Part shown: in pieces, positions 1-11,211 of the stretch
Layout of the letters: every line of letters begins with the position of its first letter
Numbering within the stretch: position 1 is the stretch's first letter
Origin: Rhodocollybia butyracea
Taxonomy: Eukaryota; Basidiomycota; Agaricomycetes; Agaricales; Omphalotaceae
NCBI GenBank assembly: GCA_015501585.1
Contig: JADNRY010000016.1
Coordinates: forward strand, 1-64,000
DNA length: 64,000 nucleotides
Reading direction: 5' to 3'
Translations under genes and position numbers: made by a program
The notes under the pieces: generated by a model
What the model was told of the DNA's origin: nothing
The model's database searches: none
Seen by the model: only the letters and a program-made list of their open reading frames with translations

Positions 1-1144
1 CAGTGACACAAGCAAACTAGGATGGTAATCAGTAAGGTAATAGCTTAGCTCAATGTTGAGACTAACCGAACCAGCAAACACCTCGTACACAAGCGATGAG
101 ATAGTCGACGTCACAAAAGCACTGAGCAACCAAACAAGATTGATTGCAGCTATGAATAATGAAAGCCACCTCAAACCGGGGATGAGAGCAAAAGTCTTCA
201 GGCACATACCAGAATTAATGATGATAGCCCAACCTGAGCATAGGCGCTAGGTGCTGCAGATTGGGTGCTCCTGTCGCCAACAGTCGACGGTGAGAGCGCC
301 ACATACAGGCAACAATAAGACCTTTCAATTCTTCTAGTAAATCATCTGTTCCCCGAAGGAGTAAGAGGCCATTACTGGTACACATCACATTCACGCCGGC
401 TGAAAGGGAGCCAAAGATGGTTTCAACACGAGTCAAAATTTGTGGATGATCCGTCCAGGGGTCCACGTTTTTCTGAGAGCCTGAGAGGGAAATTACGCTC
501 TGTATTCCGATACCTTCCAGTAAACTTTAGTAGAGAGTTAAGGTAGTCTTAACAGACATACCGCATTCGGCCACGAAAGTAAATAAAGGAAGGGCAAACA
601 ACACGGAGACGACAGTTGTAGAGGATATACGAACGGTAGAGCTACATCGAGTTGAGTAAGTATGCATGTACAGTCAAGGAACTACTCAGCGTACCAAAAA
701 TGCGTCTGAAACCACCATAGCGAACATGCCACATCCACTGTTGATGATGCGCTGTTTACCAAACCCAGAGAAATCGATAGGCTCAGTGGGGTTTTTAAAG
801 ATATGTGTGGCAAAAATGAGATCAACTACAATGCTCTGCACAGAAATTCCATCAGCTGTAATTTTATGAACTGTCCTAATTGCATACTACAGTCGCAGCC
901 ACAAAGAGCAGAAAAACTTGCTGCTGAAAGATAAATAAATGTCCTGAGGGGTAGCTTTCTCCGCACGTAGCACTAGAATTTGAACATGTCTGATAAAAGT
1001 TGACACATAAGCACCTAGATAATATGATTATCAAGGGAGGTGAGAGTCGTGAGGTGTACATAACATAGACTCTGGAGTAAAAACTTACCGTAAACCAAAA
1101 TCTCCAGGTATGTACCGATAAAAAAAGACGGTTATTAGAAACAT
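1..1144 (-). pseudogene. 7TM membrane protein copy 1, cut by the window edge, frameshifted
   Basis: First of eight homologous minus-strand copies. The proposed start is the ATG at 1144-1142, and homology runs leftwards out of the window, so the C-terminal tail exon is missing. Compared with copy 2, exon 1 has one extra base in a run of seven T (minus strand), which throws the rest of exon 1 out of frame. The TM2 exon, the TM3 exon and the CMWRSHRRLLATG loop are still recognisable. The single-base change lies in a homopolymer, so an assembly error is possible. Family: the large, functionally uncharacterised Agaricomycete seven-helix membrane proteins (TM1 'FLEVLVYG', 'YR.Y..YN.RL..VALPLL', 'NVMCT'). 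Confidence 0.6.
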
Positions 1145-1850
1145 GATATACCAAAGTAGTTGCCTCCCAAGTTAAAGTATTGCAGCATTGTATCCCCGGG
1201 GCAGTGTCCCCAATTGAGGTTACACCACTGCACAATTCAATAGGCAGCTCCACTATCTTGCACTGATCTATCATTAACTTGAAAGATACAGTTCCGCATC
1301 TACGGAGGAGAACGTGAAAAATACTAGATCAAGCCATTCAGACAACTTTTTGGCGCCGATGAACCCCCTGAACGTATACATTGGGAGTTAAGATTATTAT
1401 TGAACATAAGGATCGAGTAAGGTCTTCCAGCTCGAAATCAACATGAAATTCTGCTCTTTTGATTTTTTTTTTTTTCAGTGCACGCCTCTTCCGCTCGAAT
1501 ATAATGATAGCAACATGAAATTTTCAGATTCCAAAAATGGTCTATAGGATCGATGGGCCATCATTGTACCAAACATATCCATTTCTCAATGAGACAATGC
1601 GTTCAGGTCCCGACAAAAGCGCGGTAGAAGATCAGGAACTTTATGTTTTCGGACCTAGTAAGCTTTTTTCTAACCACAAGATGGGTAACCAGGTTACTAT
1701 CACTTGCCAGAGCTCGATTACTTGTCGAGTCTCGACCCAACGCGCCGTGTCAGTCATTGAGACGGTCCGCCGTTTGGTTAATGCGCACCTACAATCAAAG
1801 ATTGATGGCCCTGACAACTGGTCCAGGTTCGCCCTCCTACGCGGTACTTA
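1145..1850. other. Intergenic stretch without a convincing gene
   Basis: Upstream of 7TM copy 1. It holds a T-rich tract near 1461-1474 and short open frames that do not resemble any family I know. An open plus-strand frame begins at 1537 and leads into the LINE-like tail that follows, so part of this stretch may be the same decayed element. Confidence 0.4.
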
Positions 1851-1854
1851 GGCG

Positions 1855-2330
1855 CGAGTCCCAGACTGTCCCAGAAGGATGGGCCTACTGACTCCCAGTC
1901 AGATACCTCTGGCACTATCTGACACGCGTACTGACGGCATCTCATAGCGTCCTACCGTGTCTTGCTGACCCGAGCTCTTTGGAGATATACCACACCGCTG
2001 ATCTTTCGCGCGTCCCCAGCAAAGACAGGGCCGCTCCCGGAGGCAGAGTGGCAGTCAAAGAAGTGTCGGGGCTGTGACAGGCACATCGAGACACCAGGGG
2101 ACACCCCAGCATGTCTTCCTCCAGTGTAGCTATAATAACCTTCCCAAAATCATGGCGGTGCGCACACAAAGTTCTTCGACACTACGTCTACTCAGTCCCC
2201 TCGACCCCGGAATTATGAGTTCTTTGACGCCGCATCACTCCATCTTCCTCACTCAGCACCATACACCTTCGGATCGAATACTCGAACGGTGGCCCGGTGG
2301 GGATGTCTCCAGAATACTTACAGCTTAAAA
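1855..2330 (+). mobile_element. Decayed LINE (non-LTR retrotransposon) 3' tail
   Basis: Around 2040-2170 the plus strand encodes a C-x2-C...H...ETPxxxTPQHVFLQC pattern across frames. This is the signature of the zinc-binding region that follows the reverse transcriptase in many non-LTR elements. The related minus-strand fragment at 26060-26600 has ETLQHVLLQC at the same place. Frames are broken and no polymerase core is visible, so this is a dead 3' fragment. What is seen is the motif; the LINE assignment is inference from the motif and its recurrence. Confidence 0.45.
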
Positions 2331-2881
2331 GTCAAGTATGACTGATTGACACCGTAATGATCGAAACCCTGGTGTTCTTCAGGCTTGTATGGCGGATATA
2401 GTAAGATAGTGTCGGCGCCGTGAGTCCAAGGAAGTGCCAGAGTCGAAATAGTTGAGAGGTGCCAGGAGAAAGCTGCCAGGGTAAAGCTAGAATCTTCAGA
2501 CTCCCACCACCGTCGTTGAAGCCTTCTGGTGACTGCTGAGTTTTGATATATACTCCTACATAGGGTAGCCTCTGGGCCTCCACAATCTTGTTGAGTTGTA
2601 CTAATTATTTGACACCTATGAACACATGTATACACACAACACGAACTTGATTGGAGATGTTTGTTACACAACAATACTACCTAAGGCAAGGCTACTGCGA
2701 ACAGACAGGATTCAAAGACAGAAAATACTACATGTCAGATATGGAACAAACCGCAATGGTATATAAACGAGTACTGGAGATAATCTTGAATCAACACGCT
2801 TCGAGACTCTTCGTGTCTCCAACTCTATCTACTACATCTATAAACAACTTCGCAGAGCAGAATAAGCTCAGAGCCTACCCA

Positions 2882-4382
2882 CTACACCGTCTCTTTGGGT
2901 GATACTCCAATAGTTGATCTGTCCAGGGAGGATGACTCCGCCGGCTGGACACCAGCCTCCAACATATCAGTTGCTGATAAGTCTATCGATGGCATGGAAT
3001 CTTGGGAAAAGGCTCGTGGTATAAAAGAAATGGTGCTAATTTGGAATTCGGACTCTAATGAAGGCGGCCTCGAAGCGCTGACAATGATTGTGGAAAACTG
3101 GCCTGAGGTGAGGATTTTATCGTAAACTTGTTAACTCAAGAACTTCTTACTATTAAGGCCTAATAGCCAAGATATAGCAGGTAAGCTTCTATAAACTTGG
3201 CATATGACTCGACCTACAGTGACACAAACAAACTAGTAGGATGGTAGTCAGTACCTCGCTGAGAATAGCTTACTTTGACGTTTAGACTAACCGGAGCGGC
3301 AAATACCTCACACACAGTCGACGAGGTAGTTGAGGTCACGAAGACACTGAGCAACCAAACAATATAGATTGCAGCTACGAGCGTCATTTCAAACCGAGAG
3401 ACGAGAGCCAAAGTGTTCTGGAACATACCCGAATTAACGATGATGGCACCAACCTGAATATAGGTTTTAGGTAACTGCAGATTGGATACTCCTGTGGCCA
3501 ACAGTCGACGATTGGAGCGCCACATACAAGCAATAATAAGACCTTTTGACTCTTCTGGTAAGTCATGCTGCTCAGACAGTAAAAAAAGATGGCATTACTG
3601 GTACACATTATGTTCAGACTAGCTGAAATGAAGCCAAAGATGTTTTCGGGAAGGGTCAACCTTCCTGGTGTATGATCAGTCCAGGGGTCCACATCATTCA
3701 ATTTCTGCGTGAGGGAAATTACACTCCATATTCCAATGCCTTCCGATAAACTTCAGTAGAGAGCAGAGCAGGAGCAGAGGATGGCAGTTGAAACAGCGGA
3801 CATACCACATTCGACCACGAACACCAATAAAGGAAGGGCAACCACACGAAGACGAGAGTTATAAAGGATATATGAGCGATAGAGCTAAATCGGATTGAGC
3901 ACGTATAGTACAACACTGTATAGTCAAGGAACCACCCAGCGCACCAAAAATGCATCTGAAATCATCAGAGACATCAAAGTACATCCACTGTTGAGGCTGT
4001 GTGATTTGCCATACCCAGAGAAGTCAATAGGCTCAGTAGGATTTTTAACGATATGCGTGGCGAAGATGAGATCGCCCACAATGGACTGCACAAAGACTCC
4101 ATCAGTTGTAACTTTGTAAATTGTTCTAATTGCCTACTGTGGTCGCAACCACAAAGAGTAGAAAACTTGCTGTTGAAAGATAGACGAATGTTCTAGGAGG
4201 CAGCTTTCTTCGGCGTAGCACTAGAACTCGGACATGTCTGATAAAAGTTGCCACGTAAGCACCTAGACACAATCAAGGGAGGGAGCATGTGAGAGTTGTG
4301 AGGTGTAATACATATAAAAAAACTCACCGTAAACCAGAACCTCCAGGAATGTGCCGATAAAATTGGCTGTGATAAAAAACAT
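2882..4382 (-). CDS. 7TM membrane protein copy 2, intact multi-exon gene
   Basis: Reads as a complete gene. Exon 1 starts at ATG 4382-4380 and encodes TM1 (...GTFLEVLVYG). The following exons give 'AYVATFIRHVRVLVLRR' plus TM2, the TM3 exon, 'LYRSYILYNSRLRVVALPLL' (TM4), 'NIMCT' joined to 'SLIIACMWRSNRRLLATG', and the last helices. All introns are short GT..AG and phases agree. A short exon (FVCVT), a possible 9-nt microexon (ALI) and a Ser/Pro-rich tail ending in SPKETV-stop at 2882-2884 complete it, roughly 340 residues. The architecture matches the Agaricomycete-specific seven-helix family of unknown function; ligand and role are unknown. The tail is conserved among the copies here, which supports the splice model. 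Confidence 0.7.
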
Positions 4383-4383
4383 G

Positions 4384-5516
4384 GGCTGCTAGAGTAATAA
4401 GTATACATCGGTCTGTCTCTTAAATATTACCTGAGCAACATCATCAGTGGTTTCTCTAACCATTGCCAAGGTCACTACATCTGAGCGAAAGTAAATCTCA
4501 GTTGATGTATACGAGTGCAACTAATATACCTGTTGAGCGAAAGTAAATCTACCGGTAGGTAAGTAAAGAAGAAAAATATGAGTCTCACCTCAGTTGGGGG
4601 AATACTCATGCGGAGTAGACTTAAACACCATTATCAGGTCAGGTCAGGTCAGGTCAGGTCAGGTCAGGTCAGGTCAGGTCAGGACACAGTTCTTTCACGA
4701 TCACTGGCAACGCAAAGGGTGATTAACAAGTACTAGTAGTGATTGACCTCGATCCACCAGAATCTTTTGATGAGGCTCCTCCTAAAGGCATTTCACCTGG
4801 TACCGAATCATGATTCCCCTTGGACTTGGATCAGCTTGAATCACATGCCTGAAGCACCTTGAATCGCCTTGGTCAATCAGATCTTCAGAGCCTCAGTTAA
4901 ATCGCGACTCTGGTGTTCTGACTTCCGGGATCGCCTAGTGAACCTAATGCGGCTCGGGCGAGAACCGACGGTACCTAAAAACAGACAGCTCCGATCTATT
5001 GAATCCGTGATATCACCGTATCCAGGGGTATAAGTTCTTACTGTGGACGGCCTAGGAGAAAATGAAGGATAAGGCGTAGGCAGGGAAGAACACCTTGCCT
5101 ACTCGGACAAGGCTCGAATGCTGAAATTGAACAGCGTTGGTCATTGATCCACAATTTGGAGCAAGCTTCTAACACTCCGGACAGATGGCTGACTGGCCAA
5201 CCTGTGGCTCATTGTTATGGCTTGCTTGCGCCAACAAAGCTTGATGAGGATTATACTTAAATTTTTCATACACTGACTCAGATAATATCGAGAATCCAGA
5301 CCATGAGGTTCGTGAAGATGATTCCTGCTCTATAGAATCGTTTCCCGGGTGGAGATGGCAAGAAGAATGGCAAGGTAGATGCCAAAGAATAGAGTAAACG
5401 TGTATTTAACAAACGCTGCGTTGACGGTCCCAGTGTGTACTCTCAACTCCCGGGCTACGAGATTGACCCTTGCAGTGACTTGTGCGCTAACAGCGTTGGA
5501 TGACTGTACAACTCAT
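4384..5516. other. Intergenic stretch, no gene seen
   Basis: Contains the proximal upstream region of 7TM copy 2, a pentanucleotide satellite, then unique sequence with no credible exon. The piece near 5280-5470 (around 'aacgctgcgttgacggtcccagtg') resembles the sequence that carries the metaxin 3' end elsewhere in the window, so it may be a last scrap of a lost metaxin copy. Confidence 0.4.
4635..4683. repeat. (CAGGT)n pentanucleotide microsatellite
   Basis: About ten perfect head-to-tail units of CAGGT. No open frame uses it. Confidence 0.95.
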
Positions 5517-6080
5517 TTATTGCTCTCGTGGCGCTAGCCTCTTTCCCTTTGAGCTTAAATTCTTCAGACGTTTACCGCTCCGGATGACGATGAGCCTCCG
5601 ATTGATACCAAGATTGAACAACAACAGATGATCAAGGCCAGCGAACAGGTGATCATAGTGCAGGATGTTTGGGTACACATTGAGTTCATCGAAATGAATG
5701 TTTGCATGGGTTGCGTTCGGGTGGCTTCTGGAATTTGCTCTGCTTCCGTGTTGAACGCTCTCGAGAAGGCTGCGATGAAAATCTTTGTGATATAATCGAT
5801 AGAGAAATTGACGATGACATATTGATAAACTCAACGTGTCGGATTCGGATTTTGCATTAGGGTATGGTGTGGATTGACTCGATACATCCGAACCTGGTAT
5901 CGGTGTTGACCCACCTTCCAGTGCCTCCTCGTTGTCGTCTTCAATGACTTGAGTCGTACTTGCAGCATAACCATGATTTGCCTGGTGTTTTTCCTCTTTT
6001 GATAATTGGATAACAACGATGGCTCGTCTGGATATGGGACTAAGGTAGGTTAGCGGGAATGGGCCGAGAAAACAACTCAC
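5517..6080 (-). CDS. Hypothetical protein, 187 codons
   Basis: Longest unbroken frame of the left end outside the 7TM copies. The predicted protein has an acidic Ser/Thr-rich stretch (IEDDNEEALEGGS) near residues 45-57 and a basic C-terminus (RSGKRLKNLSSKGKRLAPREQ region). I recognise no domain, signal peptide or convincing membrane helix. It may be one exon of a longer gene: the 5' end has an ATG but no checked promoter. A chance frame cannot be excluded. Confidence 0.35.
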   Translation of the reverse strand: MSCFLGPFPLTYLSPISRRAIVVIQLSKEEKHQANHGYAASTTQVIEDDNEEALEGGSTPIPGSDVSSQSTPYPNAKSESDTLSLSICHRQFLYRLYHKDFHRSLLESVQHGSRANSRSHPNATHANIHFDELNVYPNILHYDHLFAGLDHLLLFNLGINRRLIVIRSGKRLKNLSSKGKRLAPREQ

Positions 6081-6631
6081 CCAGATCGAGAAAATAAACC
6101 CGTGTTCCCGGATCGCCCCTCTTATAAAAATCGTCCCCCATTCCTAAACCTCAACTAAGTCAAGTCGTATCTCCCAGTCTCTGAAGAAGACTTTTCCGGC
6201 AGGTTTGAATATTCGACGTATATTGCGCATAGCAACTGACCGGGACCATTCATCAGGATGTGAACAAATACGGGGACTTCAAGTGAATTGGCACTGGCGA
6301 CGATGGCGGCGATGTCAGTTGGAGCGAAGGACAAGATAAAAAGGCTATGGGAAAAGAGCGTGATGGGTTGTTTGTCTTGTGAGGGTGAATCAAGATCCGC
6401 GTTTGAGTCTCAGGCCTCAGGCGGAGGTAGACTGAGGTTCTTTTTCGCAATGCCACACCTCCTCGTTTGTGCCTTCAACACAGGAATGGATGCAAGATAG
6501 ATGAAATGGAGTTTGCTCCGATTTTCGTAAACCTCCCTTTGTTGATCTTGGCCTTCATTCAAGTTGTTAAGTAGTGATGAGGAGATGAAAGTGATGAAGC
6601 GAGCAGTTTGATTACAGAAGAATGATTTATA

Positions 6632-7941
6632 ATGAGGCGCTCGCTAGCTCACATTCTCATGGCTGCGCCATTTCTGGAAAGTCACTGCTATCTTTCTAAA
6701 CCTGGTCATGGTACTGTCACCCTACCCAGAGAAATCCCTGTTGAAAATGATCCTGATAAACGTCAAATCTTGAAAATCGCGAATGTCCAATGCACTGGTC
6801 TTCATTTCAGAGGTTTACGCTGTAGCATTACGCTTCACAGGGGAATCCCTGAAAATCTATATCGCGAGGTTCCAGAAAGACGAAGGACCACCTCGACAAT
6901 CTACTCTCCAAACGTTCCCAAATCTCCGCTACCGTCAGTCAATCTGTCCCCAAAATTTCCCTCAACCTCGAAGATGCTGTTACTCAATCCCAGGAACATG
7001 AATTCGGAGTTATGATCCTCAAACACTCTCTTCCAAATCTTGTCCGCAACTTAGCGAAACGCGACCACATTGCATGGGACACTCGGGTTGCTCAGATCTG
7101 GGCAGCGGGAACAGCTGGTGGACGAGAATGAAATGGCGGAAACTTTTGAGCATATCGTACGCGCTCTGAACTTGATCTATAAAGTCGCTAAACGCTACCA
7201 TAACACGAACGACGAACAGCACTCGTCGTCGGACCCCGATGAGGTCCTCTCACTGTTTGATGAACTGGTTTGTAGAAGCTTTGCAAAACAACTCATTGCC
7301 AACATGCTCAAAAAGCTTGATCCTGGTGACAACAATGCTCCTCCTCTAGTGATTGAGCTTGAGAATAAGGCAGATATAATTCCAGACAACACTCTATGGG
7401 CTGGTTCGTCTTGTTCACTCTTCACTATTATGCCTGAGCACTGAGCCTTTTACAAGGATTTTCCATCACCTGAAAGTTCATTTACAGAATTATAGCAATT
7501 GTAATCCATATTCGTCGCCTCCTGTTGCTAGCAGTCTCGCCAGGTTTTGTCAGGGCTATCAAAAATCCAGCAGTTGTTCAATGTTGCCCACTTCGAGAGC
7601 AGTCAGTAACAATCTATTCCCATAAATCATCAAGCTTGGACATTCCCGGTCTAGTCTCATCCTTTGAGAAGACAATGAACGTAGACATCGCTTTGCATGC
7701 AGAGCTCAATGTCTTCCAGACTCTTCTTGAAGATGCATTGGTCAAGGGTGAACAGCCCTACTTGCGAGTGTGGGCCACCGCTCCAAGCTCGTGGCAGGTA
7801 CGAGTCCTGCAAGAGACTAGTTATGAATTGTGCACTGCAACGACCACTGATGAAAAGTGCGGGGGCTACAAAAATGGAAGTATTATTAAGATGAATAAAC
7901 ACCGTGTCACATGTGGCAAAAAGAATGTACAGCACCAATAA
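6632..7941 (+). pseudogene. Unrecognised plus-strand gene in broken frames
   Basis: Three neighbouring segments look coding but lie in different frames: about 6783-7000, about 6880-7130 (frame with 'LEDAVTQSQEHEFGVMILKH' and 'RDHIAWDTRVAQIWAAGTAGG'), and 7130-7444 ('FEHIVRALNLIYKVAKRYH'), followed by 7525-7941. The switches do not all coincide with good GT..AG pairs, so either unmodelled introns or small frameshifts separate them. Helix-rich, polar sequence without membrane spans. No family recognised. The block differs from the surrounding repeats and appears once in the window. Confidence 0.35.
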
Positions 7942-8223
7942 TCTGCACATTAGAGGTGCAACCACAACAGTGTTTGATGCAAGAAGTTCAAGAGTAAAAA
8001 GGTATCAGATGCGGCGAAGTTTTGGGTAACATGAAATAAGTGGGCACATCAGAAAGTCACATGTCAAGCGCTTTGACATTTCTAAATATGGGGAAACGAT
8101 TCTTCCAAATTTGGGCAAGATCAACCCTAATTGGGAAAAAATTCCCACGTGAAACCGGCCATAAGGACGAGCCTTCATTACATTCAGGACTCGTAACTGG
8201 GTAATTGGTGTCTCCAAACTGAT

Positions 8224-8640
8224 GTGCATTGGTTGTTAACTTGTTATACTGTGATTGGAAAGGCATTCCCTGCCATCCTTGAAAGACACATGGATCGCAT
8301 TCTTCTTTCTGCTTCATCCATGCCTGACTTTTTGACCACTTCTTGTTACAGGCTCGGAGGCTCCTATCGCAGTGCCAGGCTGTCAGGGCAAGCCATACTC
8401 TTCGAGGGCAGTACCAGATCTATCATTCGCTGAGCAATACATCGGATTTAATTTAAATCTCAAAGTTCGTCAATGTGTAGAGCATTTCATCCAGACCATG
8501 ACCGCTCTCCTTGAGATGGGCGAAGGTTATAGTACGTGACACTCTATTATCTGTCTTAGCATTTATTATTCATCCTGTGTGCTAGAGGACATGAAAACAC
8601 TTCTTGCAAGGTTGGTTGAGTTGCAACCTAAGTAAGGGCC
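8224..8640 (+). CDS. Possible exon(s) of an unrecognised gene
   Basis: From about 8345 the plus strand reads 'EAPIAVPGCQGKPYSSRAVP' and 'LKVRQCVEHFIQTMTALLEM' without a stop up to a possible 5' splice site (gtacgtga) near 8531. This could be the last part of the gene that occupies 6632-7941, since strand and spacing fit. No domain is recognised and the start is not determined. Confidence 0.25.
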
Positions 8641-9177
8641 CTCACGGCAGCTGGCTAATAACCCTTAGTACTTCCCATCTTTTTTGTAGATATAGTGGTG
8701 TTATATGGAAAGGGTGCCCTTTGTTCTGGAGTCCGACTGTTGAGTATTATATTTCTTTGTAGCAGCCAAAATTAAAAGTTAGGATGGTCAATGATCAGAC
8801 TTCTACCATCGTTGTTCAGGGCCTCCGGACCTCTACAATCTTGTTGACTTGTACTAATTTGACATCCCTGAACTATATATACACAGTATGTACTTGGATG
8901 GAGAGACCTTTTACTACATAACACTGCTACTAGTACACTACTACAAACAGAAAGAATTCAAGGAAAAGCCTGTCATTACAGATCTCGTGGAATACTGATT
9001 TCACCTCAGAAGGCTGAAGCATTCAAGCAAGCCGCAATATATAGTAATGAATGAGTATTGGAGATGATCTTGAACAACCACGCTTTGGGATTCTTTGTGT
9101 CTCTGACTCTATCTACTAAGTACATCTATAAGTGCCTGATAATTTTACAGCAGAATGAGCTCAGCTGAGCCTACTTA

Positions 9178-10637
9178 CTACTCTGTCTCTTTGGGTGACA
9201 CCTTGGTGACACCCCCTTATTTAATCTGGGAAGATGATTCCACCGGCTGGACAACAGCCCCTGGCAGCATATCATTCACTGATAAAGAGTCCGCCGATGG
9301 CATGGAATCTTGAAGAAAGGATTGTGCTGGAAAAGAAATGGGGGTGACTTGGAATGACTCCGATGAAGGCGGTCTTGAAGCGCTGACAATAACTGCGGAA
9401 AACTGGCTTAAAGTGAGAATCTTAAATTGTTAATTCAAGGAACTTCTTACTATCAGGGCCTAAAAGCCAAGGTATGGCAGATTAGCTTCGATGAACTTGG
9501 TGTATAACTGAACCTACAGTGACACAAACATACTAGGGTGGTAGTCAGTCATAAGGCAATAGCTTGGTGCAACATTGAGACTTACTGAAGCATCAAACAC
9601 CTGGTACACAACCGGTGAGATAATCGAAGTCACAAAGGTGCTGAGCCACCAAACAACATTGATTATAGCCATGAATGCCAATTTAAACCAAGAGACCTGA
9701 GTCAAAAGTTTTTGGGACACACCGGAATTAATAATGATAGTACCAACCCGGCATACGTACTCGAAAATTGCAGATCTACTCCTGCAGCCAACAGTCGACG
9801 GTGGGAGCGCCACATACAAGCAACAATAAGACCCTTCTAGTAAGTCATTATGTTGCTCAAAGGAGTAGGAAGATGCCATTAGTAATTACTGGTACACATC
9901 ACATTCAGGCCACCTGAAACAAAGCCAAAGATTTTTGGAGCAAGAGTCACTTTTTGTGGATGATCATCCCAGGGATCGACATTATTTTCCTGAGGGAGGG
10001 AAATAAAGCTCCATATTCCGATACCTTTCAATCAACTTTAATTAAGTACTAGAGGATAAAACATGATAGGAAACAGGCACACCGCATTGCACCACAAACA
10101 CCAACTTTAATGGGAGGGCGACAACGCGAAGACAAGAGTTGTAGAGGACATACAAACGATAAAGCTACGTGGGATTGAGTATGTATGCAGCACAGTCAAA
10201 GAAGTAGTACTTAGCGCACCAAAACTGTATCTGAAACCACTATAGTGAATGAACCACATACAATCTTGATATTCCGCTTTTGTCCATACCCAGAGTAATC
10301 AGTGTGGTTTTTAAGGATATGGGTGGCGAAAATGAGATCCGCCACCATGGTCTGCACACAGAGTCCATCAGTTGTTGTTTTTGAATTGTCCTGACTCCTA
10401 ATTGCATACTATAGTTGCAACTACAAAGAGCAGTAAACTTGCTGTTGAAAGATAGATGAATGTTTTAGGGGGCAGTTTTTTCCGGCGCAGTACTAGAATT
10501 TGGACATGTCTGATGAAAGTTGCCACGTAAAGACCTAGAGTATGTGAGAGTCGCTGGGGGCACGCATTGAGGAAAAACTCACCGTAAACCAGAACCTCCA
10601 GGAATGTACTGATGATAATGGCAGTGATAAGAGACAT
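9178..10637 (-). pseudogene. 7TM membrane protein copy 3, degenerate
   Basis: Exon 1 (ATG 10637-10635, ...STFLEVLVYG), the TM2 exon ('ATFIRHVQILVLRRKK'), the YR/YN exon and the distal exon 'VGTIIINSGVSQKLLTQVSW' are present in order. The segment after TM3 is shortened, the 3' splice region before the CMWRSHRR exon has lost about 8 nt so that exon is read out of frame, and the tail exon meets an early stop before the conserved C-terminus. It lies beside the MITE and retrotransposon block. Most likely a pseudogene. Confidence 0.6.
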
Positions 10638-10639
10638 AG

Positions 10640-11200
10640 GTTAGTGACATAGGTTAGTGGTCCAGGCAAGTCCACCTGTCACTTAAGTATTCCAGCATCA
10701 GCTTCTCTACTAATTGAGGTTATGCATAGTCAGGCAACTCCGGAGCGACTTGATTTAATTTTCATGTTGTTATCTGATTGGACTTGTCTATTAATAGAGA
10801 CGGAGATTGATCCATGCCAATTGTCGAAAATGGCATCAGGAAAAAATGGCATGTGCCACTTGATTGTAAATGATACTTTTTCAAGAGGTTTCGAAGTTTT
10901 GCCTTTGAGAGACAAGCAGACAAGCAGATAAGATACCGAAGTTGTATAGTGTTGGCTACCAATTTGCAATGTGGAACAATGAAATAGCACTCCGGACAAA
11001 TGACATATGAGCTTTGGCTTGGTCGATCTGATTGCTGATAGCTTTAAGTCTTCCAGTGACTCTCTTTGGACTTTTACCACCATGAAGCTGGGCTCTGACC
11101 TCCATAATGTATACAAACAGTACGTTATTTCTCTACTAGCGCATATATAGTACCTGTCCTCAATCCACTATGAATTTGCGCCTCCTGAACTGCTAGTTCT
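10640..11200. repeat. Intergenic block shared between array units
   Basis: Upstream of copy 3. Parts recur, diverged, upstream of copies 4-8 (26620-27000, 30390-30740, 34160-34560, 39310-39760, 44230-44620). Landmarks in those blocks are 'gagctggagccgaagaggct', 'gcttgagtttatttcaagcc' and 'catctcgggggcctaccc'. No copy keeps an open frame, so I read it as the 7TM promoter side plus spacer rather than a gene. Confidence 0.45.
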
Positions 11201-11211
11201 ATTAGTGATGG

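Noticed and set aside
2895..3125. Repeated plus-strand frames with an acidic 'DLSREDDSAGW...' protein (also near 24387, 32645 and 42702)
   Set aside because: They are antisense to the conserved 7TM tail exon, whose minus-strand frame has proper splice context and the conserved KETV end.
4635..4683. Short regular repeats as a CRISPR array
   Set aside because: Units are 5 bp with no spacers, and the window is clearly from a nuclear fungal genome.
10730..11116. 128-codon minus-strand frame as a gene
   Set aside because: It lies in the inter-unit spacer and the frame is not kept in the other spacer copies.
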